From contig JAYPAP010000073.1 of assembly GCA_038123735.1 (NCBI GenBank), positions 1 to 17,313 of the forward strand: 17,313 nt of DNA, written 5' to 3'. This DNA is from REDI01 sp038123735. GTDB lineage: Bacteria; Myxococcota_A; UBA796; GCA-2862545. The position numbers were made by a program, and so were the translations under genes. Below are positions 7,228-14,641 of this stretch, piece after piece. The first letter of the stretch is position 1. Each line of letters starts with the position of its first letter. Under the pieces are notes generated by a model, which ran no database searches, had not been told where the DNA came from, and was given only the letters and a program-made list of their open reading frames with translations.

Positions 7228-9828
7228 ATGCGGCTGCAACCCGGCCATGAGATCGACCGCTATCAGGTCATTCGGGTCCTCGGACGAGGTGGTCTCGCCA
7301 CTGTCTATGCCGTACAACACCTCATTCTTGGCTCCTTTCATGCCCTCAAGGTACTCGATGACCGGCGTCCCGCAGTAACGGCTCGCCTTCTTCGGGAAGG
7401 GCAGCTTCAGTCCCGACTCGATCCCTCGGTCATCGTTCCCGTGAATGATGTACTCACTGTGGACGACAGTCCAGCGCTTCTGATGCCACTCGTTCGTGGG
7501 TGTTCGCTTGATGTCGTCCTGAAACACCAACGACTGAGTGAGCCGGAGGTCTTGTGGGTCACTCAGCAGATCGCTCGTGGCGTGAAGAATGCTCACGACC
7601 ATCAGGTGGTGCATCGCGATCTCAAACCGGCAAATATCATGGTCGAGGAGCGGAACGGCCGACTATGGATCCGCGTTGGCGACTTTGGACTTGGCAAACC
7701 AGTGATCAGCGACATCACTCAGGACGGGGATCTTCTAGGCACCCTCTCCTACTGCAGCCCAGAACAACTTGAAGATGCAGCCAGCGTGGGTCCAACGGCC
7801 GATGTCTGGTCACTGGGTATCCTTATTTTCGAGCTACTCACAGGCAGAACGCCCTTCGAAGCATCGAGTGGGGACATACGGAAGCGGCCCGAAAATCATT
7901 TGGCCATGTTCCTCCGAATCCACAGAGGAGAGCTTGACTTTACGGATATCCCACTCCGATGGCATGAGATTCTCCGACAGATGCTCGACGTAGACATAGA
8001 GACCAGGCTCCAGTCGGTCGATGACCTGCTCCATTGGCTGGACACGCAGCCTGACCTCGTCGAAAACCCGATGACAACCGGCCATCCCGTAACCGAACTG
8101 GTCCGAGCTGAAGCCACCTCGCTCACTCTGGATAGCAACCCCACGATGGAACTCGAAGAAGACTGGGACGAGGATGACATCTCAACGTTCAAAGACTTGA
8201 GAAGCACGGACTTCACCATTGAGATGTCTGGAACAACCGAGGTGGCGAAACGACCGTCATCAAAGTCGTCGTCGGTCGATCATATTCTTTCTCTGCTCGC
8301 GGGTGCTCCTGCGATCATTCAGCGGGCCATTCCACAGTTCACGGTGTTTGCCGACGGGTTTTCACTCGAGGCCGCAGAGCGGATCATCAAGACCGACATC
8401 GACCAAACCGCATCGCTGGTGTGGATGATGGACATCTTGCATCACTGCATCGAGATGGGCCTCATGCACAGTGATGGTCTCGGGCGCTTTAGCCTCGCAC
8501 CCGCCATCCGCAACGTTTCCCCTGGCGTTTGGCGGAATACCTCCGAAGTACAGCAAGCGCTTATCCGGCATTTAGCCTACTACCGAGAAGCAGGTCGGCC
8601 GGAGTCTCTTGATGTCGTGAACCGACGTGGCGGAATTGACCGCCACAAGCAGCTTTCCCTGGACGCACCGAATCTCCTTTTGGCATGCGAACGGGCTATC
8701 GAGCGCCGAGATGCGGAGACGGCGTCCTTGTGCTTTATCGCCGCCCAGCTTGTTCTTCGCCCTCAGACTGCGACGGAGGGCCTTGGCGATCTCGGCGAAC
8801 GCATCCTGTGGCTCACCGGTCTTGATGTCGAAATGCGAATCAAGGTGATGCGAACCCTCGCAGGTGTTCACCGCCTCACTGGGGACATGGAAGCTGCGGA
8901 ATTGCGGCTCAAAGAGGCTCGGCACCTCTGCATGCAACAGGAGCTACCCAGAGAGCTTGCAAGCGTAGCTTTGGGCCAAGCTGTTCTTTGGCGAGAAAAG
9001 GGTAATTTGCGGACGGCGGAGAAATTCAACCTCGAGGCTCGAAGCCTGGCTGTGGAGCACGACGATCCGAACGCCGAATCCGCGGCTCTATACGACCTTG
9101 GGGTCATCTACACCCGAATGGGGCGTACCGACGACTCCGAAGCCTGCCTACGGGCGGGTCTAGAGATTTGTAGGCGCCTCGGATATGTTATGCGCGAAGC
9201 CCGTATGTTGACGAGCTTAGCCAACCTCAAACGCATGTTGGGGGATCTCGAACACGGGCGAGCACTGTATGAACGCGCCCTGGAGATCTACCGATCATTC
9301 GACAATAAAAGGGGCGAAGGCATCGTCTTAGGCAATCTTGGCAACCTGGTGCGCCAACAAGGTCATCTGAGTGACGCCCTCGATTTCCACCTCAACGCAC
9401 TCCGAGTTCACTCTACCCTGCACAACCAAAGAAATATTGGAACCGCCCATATCAATATCGGGGAACTGCAACTCATGTCGGGACAATTGGATCTTGCAGA
9501 GGAGAGCCTGTCCACCGCACGTGTCGTTCTCAAAGACGCGTGGCCTCCAGCATCGGGCGTCGCCATTTCTATCCTCAGTTTGATCGCCTCCAGGAAAGGA
9601 AAACACCAGCACGCAAGCCAACTCTCCGAGCGGGCCATCTCGCGCCTACGGGCCGCAGGGTTCACGGTGGAGCTTGGGAAGGCGCTCGCACGAGCGGCGT
9701 CGGTGTGGGATCGAGGCGGGCAGCATGCGCGCGGGGCTGAAGCTCGTGCCGAGGCGGAGTCTATTCTCGAACAACTCGGTGGAAACGAACCAGATTTGGT
9801 CGCGCTGCTCGGTCGGAGCCAGCCGTGA
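7228..9828 (+). CDS. Ser/Thr kinase with TPR array; paralog that has lost the ATPase core
   Basis: This 866-residue protein is the third of the tandem. The kinase covers residues 10-270, with K41, HRD at 129-131 and DFG at 152-154, so it is probably active. An acidic linker (MELEEDWDEDD) follows. Where the paralogs carry a P-loop ATPase, this protein has none: no Walker A, Walker B or GLPL motif is present. It resumes homology at residue ~352-400 with the region just after the ATPase (FADGFSLEAAERI against FEGGFDLEAAEEI and FDGGFDLDAVEEV). Next comes HLAYYREAGRPESLD, matching HAAYFASIGAPEALE. TPR repeats follow from about residue 530 to 840, with the shared tail (FTVELGKAL...NEPDLVALL). The inferred role is a kinase whose activity is set by TPR-bound partners without an ATP switch. 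It may act with its neighbours, since it is the third gene of a close co-directional set. Confidence 0.9.
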   Translation: MRLQPGHEIDRYQVIRVLGRGGLATVYAVQHLILGSFHALKVLDDRRPAVTARLLREGQLQSRLDPSVIVPVNDVLTVDDSPALLMPLVRGCSLDVVLKHQRLSEPEVLWVTQQIARGVKNAHDHQVVHRDLKPANIMVEERNGRLWIRVGDFGLGKPVISDITQDGDLLGTLSYCSPEQLEDAASVGPTADVWSLGILIFELLTGRTPFEASSGDIRKRPENHLAMFLRIHRGELDFTDIPLRWHEILRQMLDVDIETRLQSVDDLLHWLDTQPDLVENPMTTGHPVTELVRAEATSLTLDSNPTMELEEDWDEDDISTFKDLRSTDFTIEMSGTTEVAKRPSSKSSSVDHILSLLAGAPAIIQRAIPQFTVFADGFSLEAAERIIKTDIDQTASLVWMMDILHHCIEMGLMHSDGLGRFSLAPAIRNVSPGVWRNTSEVQQALIRHLAYYREAGRPESLDVVNRRGGIDRHKQLSLDAPNLLLACERAIERRDAETASLCFIAAQLVLRPQTATEGLGDLGERILWLTGLDVEMRIKVMRTLAGVHRLTGDMEAAELRLKEARHLCMQQELPRELASVALGQAVLWREKGNLRTAEKFNLEARSLAVEHDDPNAESAALYDLGVIYTRMGRTDDSEACLRAGLEICRRLGYVMREARMLTSLANLKRMLGDLEHGRALYERALEIYRSFDNKRGEGIVLGNLGNLVRQQGHLSDALDFHLNALRVHSTLHNQRNIGTAHINIGELQLMSGQLDLAEESLSTARVVLKDAWPPASGVAISILSLIASRKGKHQHASQLSERAISRLRAAGFTVELGKALARAASVWDRGGQHARGAEARAEAESILEQLGGNEPDLVALLGRSQP

Positions 9829-9882
9829 GAGTTCCCCATCAAGTCCGTCTGTTCCCTGACGACCAGAGCATGCGCGTGAGGC

Positions 9883-9887
9883 AGGAG
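9883..9887 (+). promoter_or_regulatory. Ribosome binding site of the Maf/DUF115 gene
   Basis: AGGAG ends 5 bases before ATG 9893. The spacing is slightly short but supports this start, 64 bases after the preceding stop codon. Confidence 0.55.
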
Positions 9888-9892
9888 TCCTA

Positions 9893-10883
9893 ATGCACCC
9901 ATTTGGCCGACTCATGTTATTGCTGGCCGATATATCGGGATGGAGCATCCATCTGATCAATATACTGCCATCGAATGAAGATGCTCAGATCCGCGAGGCG
10001 GTGGACCGCATCCGCGTTCTCCTCGCTGAACTTCAGCTCGAAGCCGGCGGTATGAATGATCTATTCAATGATATCGCGAAGTACCCGACTCTAGTTCGAC
10101 AGGCGTCTCAGTTCCTGCAGATCTATCGGACAGCAGAACCCCATATTCATGCCTGGATTGCTCAAGGTCGCGAAATCCCCATACCCACTTCGGCATCCGA
10201 GCCCGCAGAGATCGAGAGGTGGCTCGATGCACATATCCCCTTACAATGGTGTTTCGACAGTGATATTCTGATCCTTGAAGGGTCGATATTTCCGTGGGTA
10301 GCCCACCACCTCGAGGCGAGGGGCCAACAGCGCGTCGTGGTGGTGGACGAGGATGCGCATGAATCCCCCACCCACAGCAAGTACCAATTCGTCTCCTCGC
10401 CGGACGATATGGGACGGTACATCACCCGCTTATGGGGTCTGGTTCCCGAGCGCCTAACCATGTGGTTTCGACCAGGGTTCGACCTTTCGTCCTATGAGAC
10501 GGAAGCTAGAGACGCCCTCATCGTCGCGCAGAGTGCCCGCCAGACCTCCACTTTTTGGGGCGAGGACTGGGCGATACATGCCGCCGCCAACCTCCGGCGA
10601 CGCGCGCTGCAGCCGTCACTCGAACAGATGCGCGCATTCGTTGCCGGACGCCCCGCAGTTGTGGTCTCACCGGGCCCTTCGCTCGCGAAGAATGTTCACG
10701 TACTGAAAGAGCGGCGAGACGAGGTCCTGATCATGGCGGTGGGGCAGGCCTGTGTCCCACTCTTAAAGCATGGAATCACGCCAGATATCGCGACCTTTGT
10801 CGATGGCGGCGACCATGTAGGTCTCTTCGAAGGCCTGGATGCCTCCAAAATCCCCTACTTCTTCGCGTTGGACGCCGTCCACC
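9893..10883 (+). CDS. Maf/DUF115 (MptE-like) family protein, N-terminal part
   Basis: This is the first of three pieces of one gene, split by two N runs. About 330 residues are visible. The N-terminal 250 residues are divergent. The core starts near residue 253 with AVVVSPGPSLAKN, a glycine/proline nucleotide-sugar binding-type motif of the DUF115 family, followed by PLLKHGITPDIATFVDGGDH, which fits that family's GI-PD...D pattern. Family members include motility accessory factors that transfer nonulosonic sugars to flagellin, and archaeal 6-hydroxymethylpterin diphosphokinase (MptE). No flagellar or sialic-acid-type genes are in this window, so the acceptor here is unknown. It may be co-transcribed with the upstream kinases. 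Confidence 0.8.
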
Positions 10884-10893
10884 NNNNNNNNNN
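10884..10893. other. Assembly gap of 10 N inside the Maf/DUF115 gene (first)
   Basis: The coding frame changes across the Ns. One continuous gene needs a true missing length of 2 modulo 3. Confidence 0.97.
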
Positions 10894-11357
10894 ATCATGG
10901 CGTTGCCGTTTCAACAGGTATTCTCGCTTCCGGTGCTTGGATACGAGATGTTTCAGAAGCCAGACGACGTGAATCTTGAAATTGAGATTCTCACGGCTCC
11001 CACCGTGTCTTTGGTAACGGTACGGCTGGCACGTTTCCTCGGGTGCCCACAGATCACCCTCACCGGTCAAGACCTCTCATTCTCCAAGAAGGTCTACCTT
11101 GACCGCGTCGACAATCAGTCTGTCCAGATCAATGAACAAACCGGGAAAATCCAGATTGGAGACGACGTCACTCAAGGGTACAAACTCCCCGGGTACTACG
11201 GGGGCGAGGTCTGGACTCGATCCGACTACTATACATTCCACCGGAACTTTTCGGAATACGGTCGCCACATCGATGATGGTTCGTTGTTCAACTCCACAGA
11301 GGGAGGCGCGCTCATTCCAGGATTCTCAAACATCCCATTGTCCGAGTTCATCGATAG
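10894..11357 (+). CDS. Maf/DUF115 family protein, central part
   Basis: The frame is open on both sides (IMALPFQQ... to ...LSEFID), with no start or stop of its own. It carries SLVTVRLARFLGCPQITLTGQDLSFS, the conserved DUF115 segment in which a helix precedes a strand ending in GQDL. It therefore belongs between the pieces at 9893-10883 and 11370-11708. Forward reading from 10555 in this frame is an artefact: the real coding frame before the gap is the one that starts at 9893. Confidence 0.8.
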
Positions 11358-11367
11358 NNNNNNNNNN
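11358..11367. other. Assembly gap of 10 N inside the Maf/DUF115 gene (second)
   Basis: The frame changes again across the Ns. Continuity needs a true missing length of 2 modulo 3, as for the other two gaps. Confidence 0.97.
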
Positions 11368-11369
11368 AC

Positions 11370-11708
11370 GCCACACCGCTGAACGATCCTCAGCGAGTCA
11401 ACGCGTGGCTCGATACGCTCACCGCCGACATGGATGACCTCGCAGAGGCGGCGCGCGCACTTCGCTCTACAATTAGCAGGAAAGCCGTCTTCCGAGACGA
11501 AGGTATGCTCCAGCAACAGCTCCAAGTCTTGATGCAACTCAGCGCAAAGCACCCGGTCATCAACGTCGCATGCCAGCGCGAGATGCAGCGTATTCAACGC
11601 GTGACGGTCAATCCGAAGACCGCCCAGGAACTCGATACGCTCCTCGGAGACGTCGCTCATGCGATCCATGAACGTGCCGTGAGCATCGCTAAGGCACTTC
11701 GTGCATAA
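11370..11708 (+). CDS. Maf/DUF115 family protein, C-terminal part
   Basis: This piece is open from the gap (ATPLNDPQRVNAWLDTL...) through ATG 11430 to the stop at 11706-11708. It is alpha-helical and rich in Ala, Arg, Leu and Gln, which fits the helical C-terminal region of Maf proteins. The sequence upstream of ATG 11430 reads as protein, so the internal ATG is not the start of a separate gene. The three pieces total about 600 residues, in the range expected for this family. The weak point is that no family-specific motif lies in this piece; its assignment rests on continuity. Confidence 0.7.
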   Translation, partial: ATPLNDPQRVNAWLDTLTADMDDLAEAARALRSTISRKAVFRDEGMLQQQLQVLMQLSAKHPVINVACQREMQRIQRVTVNPKTAQELDTLLGDVAHAIHERAVSIAKALRA

Positions 11709-11741
11709 TGCGACGGTAAATCAACGAATCTAGGACTAAGA

Positions 11742-12800
11742 ATGCTCGATAATACGCAGGTCTCACCCGGCGAATGGGTCTGTATCACGGGTGCCAATGG
11801 TTTTATCGGCAGTCATCTCGCTGAAGAACTTCTCCAGCACGGATTCGGCGTCGTGGCCACCGTTCGCAATCCAGATGATCCGGTAAAGACGGACCACTTG
11901 CTGGCGATCGCCGAGCGACATCAAGCCTCCGATCGCCTACGCATCGCCCGTGGTGATCTCATGGAGGCGGGCAGCTTCGATCAGGCATTTGAGGGGTGCG
12001 CCGCGATATGTCATACGGCAGCCGCTGTGCAGTTTACTGCCGATGACCCACAGCGAGACATCGTTGACCCGAGCGTTCAAGGAACACTCAACGTCCTCCG
12101 CTCTGCCGTTGCAACACCGACAGTCCGGCGGATTGTGCACACCAGCTCGATGGCCGCGGTGTATCGAACCGACCGCAAGGCCCGTCCTCCCTTTGATGAG
12201 TCCGACTGGAACGACTCAGCCACCCTCGACGTGGACCCCTACGCGCTCGCCAAGGTCACGGCTGAGCGAGCCGCCGTCGACTTCATGGCCAACCTCGAGA
12301 CGGAAAATGCACCTCGCCTGGTCCATATCAACCCCGGAATGGTCTGGGGCCCTCCAATGACCAAAGCCCACAGCAAGGCGAGCCCCATCCTTCTCCGAAA
12401 CATCATGCGAGCCAAGCCCAATGGTGTCGCCAAGCTCATGCTGAGTCCCGTTGATGTGCGTGAGGTCGTTCAAGCGCATCGCCTGGCGCTCACCCATGCC
12501 GACCCACCAGCCCGATGCATTATCGCTGCAGACAACCTTTGGATGCCAGAAATCGCCCGCCAACTGCAAGCGCTCTATCCCAGCATCAAGATGGGTACGC
12601 GCCAGCTCCCCAAGGCGGCGATCCTCATCGCCGCGACGCTGTCCAAGAAGCTCCATCGCAAGCAGCTACAGACGCTGGTCGGTCGGCCACTTCAATTGGA
12701 CAACAGCTTGAGCAAATCCGCGTATCAAATCGAGTATCGCCTCCTGGAAGATACCCTTCGAGACACCGCGGATGCGCTGATCGAACACGGGTGGGTCTAG
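11742..12800 (+). CDS. NAD(P)-dependent extended SDR, dihydroflavonol reductase/epimerase-like
   Basis: This is a 352-residue oxidoreductase of the extended short-chain dehydrogenase family. The cofactor motif TGANGFIG is at residues 16-23, the serine region HTSSMAAVY sits at about 133-141, and the catalytic YALAK pair is Y167/K171. The VATVRNPDD segment after the second strand carries a basic residue that would favour NADPH, as in dihydroflavonol-4-reductase and cinnamoyl-CoA reductase relatives. The substrate cannot be read from the sequence; sugar nucleotides, sterols and aldehydes/ketones are all possible. It starts 33 bases after the Maf gene, so co-transcription is plausible. The Shine-Dalgarno is weak (AGGAC). 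It ends 3 bases from the convergent dehydrogenase gene. Confidence 0.88.
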   Translation: MLDNTQVSPGEWVCITGANGFIGSHLAEELLQHGFGVVATVRNPDDPVKTDHLLAIAERHQASDRLRIARGDLMEAGSFDQAFEGCAAICHTAAAVQFTADDPQRDIVDPSVQGTLNVLRSAVATPTVRRIVHTSSMAAVYRTDRKARPPFDESDWNDSATLDVDPYALAKVTAERAAVDFMANLETENAPRLVHINPGMVWGPPMTKAHSKASPILLRNIMRAKPNGVAKLMLSPVDVREVVQAHRLALTHADPPARCIIAADNLWMPEIARQLQALYPSIKMGTRQLPKAAILIAATLSKKLHRKQLQTLVGRPLQLDNSLSKSAYQIEYRLLEDTLRDTADALIEHGWV

Positions 12801-12803
12801 AGC

Positions 12804-13823
12804 CTACGGCCGAAGAACGATACGTCCGATGACCTCGCCTTGCTCCAGCGCCTCGATGCCCGCCTGAAACTCCTCGAGGGGAAGAACGCGGTCAACCTCG
12901 GTCTTGACTTGCCCCGAAGCGACGAGCTGCAGCGCCTCGTTGAGCTCATCGAGCGTATTGCCAACCGAACCCACTGCACTCGCCTCTTGAATGACCAGCT
13001 GGATGGGATGGACCTGATACGGGTCCTCCGAATACCCAATGAAGACCAATCGGCCACGTTTCGCCAGCATATTGGTCGAGTGCGGCATGGTCTCTTTGGT
13101 CGCCACCAACTCGAATACCACATCCGCTCCTCGCCCACCGGTGGCTTCACGGACTGCACTCGCAACGTCTACGCCATCGCCGCCGGATATCGCAACATCA
13201 GCACCCAGTTCCCGGGCCTTCTCCAGCTTGCTCGCCTTCCGACCAACAGCGATCACCCGCGCACCACGCACCTTTGCGACCTGAATCAACCCATATCCGA
13301 CCGCCCCGACGCCGTAGACAACGACCGTTTCGCCAGCCTTAACCTGACCAATCTCCATGGCGTGCACCGCTGTAGTCACCCCGCAGGCGATCGGCGCTGC
13401 TTCTTCATAGGACAGACTATCAGGGAGCTGAACCGCGTTTCTCGAGGGCACAACCACGCTTTCCGCGTATCCGCCATCGTGGAAGAAGCCATACTGGGTC
13501 CGCACTTGGGGACATAGATTCTCTTCGCCCCGCTCACACCACTCGCATTGGCCGCATCCGTCGTAATAATACACGACCACGCGCTCTCCGATACGCGCAG
13601 GATCTACGCCCTCTCCCACGGCATCGATCTCCCCGGCAATCTCATGGCCCATCGTGACTGGCGCCTTACCCAAATTGAGCAGTCCTGATTGAAAATGAAG
13701 CTCTGTATGACACATTCCAGCAGCTTTGATCGCTATTCGAACCTGGCCGGGACCGGGCTCTACGGACGGAACGTCCCGCAATTCGAAGGGTTGTCCTGGA
13801 CCGAGATATTGTACCGCGCGCAT
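12804..13823 (-). CDS. Zinc-dependent medium-chain alcohol dehydrogenase
   Basis: This 339-residue enzyme oxidises alcohols or reduces aldehydes/ketones with NAD(P). Catalytic zinc ligands are C38, H60 (GHE, with E61) and C147. The structural zinc site is complete, with C90, C93, C96 and C104. The Rossmann motif GVGAVG is at 171-176, followed by VRGARVIAV. The start is ATG at 13823-13821, because GGAG lies 5 bases upstream and the protein then begins MRAVQYLGPG as expected for the family; the longer reading from 13877 would run into the riboswitch. The leader carries a TPP aptamer and a start-covering hairpin, so expression probably responds to thiamine pyrophosphate. The natural substrate is unknown. 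It converges with the SDR gene, with only 3 bases between stops. Confidence 0.93.
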   Translation of the reverse strand: MRAVQYLGPGQPFELRDVPSVEPGPGQVRIAIKAAGMCHTELHFQSGLLNLGKAPVTMGHEIAGEIDAVGEGVDPARIGERVVVYYYDGCGQCEWCERGEENLCPQVRTQYGFFHDGGYAESVVVPSRNAVQLPDSLSYEEAAPIACGVTTAVHAMEIGQVKAGETVVVYGVGAVGYGLIQVAKVRGARVIAVGRKASKLEKARELGADVAISGGDGVDVASAVREATGGRGADVVFELVATKETMPHSTNMLAKRGRLVFIGYSEDPYQVHPIQLVIQEASAVGSVGNTLDELNEALQLVASGQVKTEVDRVLPLEEFQAGIEALEQGEVIGRIVLRP

Positions 13824-13854
13824 TGTTACTCCAAAACACACGTGAAGAGTACAA
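13823..13854 (-). promoter_or_regulatory. Predicted hairpin covering the ribosome binding site and start of the dehydrogenase
   Basis: On the - strand, TTGTACTC (13854-13847) can pair with GAGTAACAA (13831-13823) with one bulged base. The second arm contains most of the GGAG Shine-Dalgarno (13832-13829) and touches the first base of the ATG. There is no T-run, so the expected mechanism is control of translation and not termination. Confidence 0.5.
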
Positions 13855-13874
13855 TACGCCCATGAGAGCGTTAG

Positions 13875-13978
13875 CACTTCCCCACGCCAGCATGACCTGG
13901 ATCGGGTTGAAGGATCAGCGGGGGCTTCCTCAGAACGACCCGCACTCTCAGCCCGGTCAACCCCGGGCCCTCCTAGTG
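13875..13978 (-). ncRNA. TPP (thiamine pyrophosphate) riboswitch aptamer, THI element
   Basis: Read on the - strand, the 5' side is CACTAGGAGGGCCCGG. The pairing partner CCGGGC runs into the invariant CTGAGA (pyrimidine-sensing) motif at about 13952-13946. An extra arm (GCGGG...CCCGC) follows, then AACCCGATCCAGGTCATG and CTGGCGTGGGGAAGTG, the pyrophosphate-sensing side. CACT at the 5' end pairs with AGTG at the 3' end to close P1. Compared with the known THI-box, the differences are small: ACCCGATC for ACCTGATC and GTGGGGAA for GTAGGGAA. The aptamer lies between the DUF1415 stop codon and the alcohol dehydrogenase start, in the orientation of both. A segment downstream (CTCTCA, 13868-13863) is complementary to TGAGAG of the CTGAGA motif and could compete with folding of the aptamer. 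Confidence 0.9.
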
Positions 13979-14020
13979 ACGCCGGGGACCTAGCCGATTG
14001 CTCGCCACCAGGCCATCCCC

Positions 14021-14575
14021 TCAGCGTATCTTGAGTTGCAGCGCAATACGCTCGATCTCTGGCCCCCCTGAACGCAGTAGTTCCGCGTTTTGAGCCGAAA
14101 TACCCATGGCATCGACCGAACGGGTCGCAGCGGCCACTCGGTCGACACGAAGGAGGTGCAGCAGCGGTACAGGGCTACGATTGACGCGATTCGCTGGGTC
14201 ATTCTCGCCGCGCTCATCGGCAAAGCGATAGTCCGGATGAAAGCCTACGACCTGGACGAGCCCATCCTGCTGCAGCAGCTCGTCGAATAGCGCGATTGCA
14301 TCAAGAAAATCTTCCCAGTCAGCGAGTGCCGCTGGAACCGCCAGTAAGGTTGTTTCTTCGTGTCGATCCGGGTCCATCAATCGGTCTGCTTCAATCATCA
14401 GATCAGCGGCCAAGTCATTGAGGTCTGTCGATGTGCTCACCGCGACCCGGACGAGACCTTGCGCGGCGGGTCCTCGAGCAAACGGACAGAGGCCCAATCC
14501 GATGATCCAATCTTGGAGCCACGACTGCAGTCCGACGGCTATGCGCTCGATCTCTTGTTCCCCAAGGGCGGACAT
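14021..14575 (-). CDS. DUF1415 family protein
   Basis: This 184-residue cytoplasmic protein of unknown function belongs to DUF1415. It has the family signatures in order: WIIGLGLCPFARG near the N-terminus, EETTLLAVP, a middle WEDFLDAIALFDELL helix, VQVVGFHPDYRF, DPANRVNRSPVPLLHLLRVD and a C-terminal helix. The conserved Cys, His, Asp and Asn-Arg-Ser residues suggest a metal or phosphate site, but no reaction is established. The start is ATG 14575, with AAGGAG 7 bases upstream; the longer reading from 14683 is not needed and overlaps the divergent gene. It lies 42 bases before the TPP aptamer, so it may be co-transcribed with the dehydrogenase or may simply precede it. Confidence 0.9.
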   Translation of the reverse strand: MSALGEQEIERIAVGLQSWLQDWIIGLGLCPFARGPAAQGLVRVAVSTSTDLNDLAADLMIEADRLMDPDRHEETTLLAVPAALADWEDFLDAIALFDELLQQDGLVQVVGFHPDYRFADERGENDPANRVNRSPVPLLHLLRVDRVAAATRSVDAMGISAQNAELLRSGGPEIERIALQLKIR

Positions 14576-14582
14576 CGTTGAA

Positions 14583-14588
14583 CTCCTT
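14583..14588 (-). promoter_or_regulatory. Ribosome binding site of the DUF1415 gene
   Basis: AAGGAG on the - strand, 7 bases before ATG 14575, fixes the start of the DUF1415 gene. Confidence 0.8.
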
Positions 14589-14628
14589 ACACGCCTACGA
14601 ATGTGTCTCCCCGACGCACCCGGTACCC

Positions 14629-14634
14629 GATAAT
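14629..14634 (+). promoter_or_regulatory. Possible -10 element giving a leaderless transcript
   Basis: GATAAT sits 7 bases before ATG 14642, so a transcript would begin almost at the start codon. No Shine-Dalgarno is visible and no clear -35 was found, so support is weak. Confidence 0.25.
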
Positions 14635-14641
14635 CCGACAC

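Noticed and set aside
10555..10883. + strand reading frame from 10555 before the first Maf gap
   Set aside because: It is an out-of-frame shadow of the Maf gene with Arg/Ala-rich composition; only its part after the gap is real coding sequence.
889..11367. Frameshifted pseudogenes at the N runs
   Set aside because: Frames are open and motif-bearing on both sides; the breaks coincide exactly with fixed-length assembly gaps.
13824..13877. Longer reading of the alcohol dehydrogenase starting at 13877
   Set aside because: The extra 18 residues have no family match, overlap the TPP aptamer and leader, and a good Shine-Dalgarno sits before ATG 13823.
13890..13925. TPP-like signal on the + strand (ACCTGGATCGGGTTGAAGG)
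   Set aside because: It only resembles half of the motif; CTGAGA and the closing P1 pairing are all in order on the - strand.
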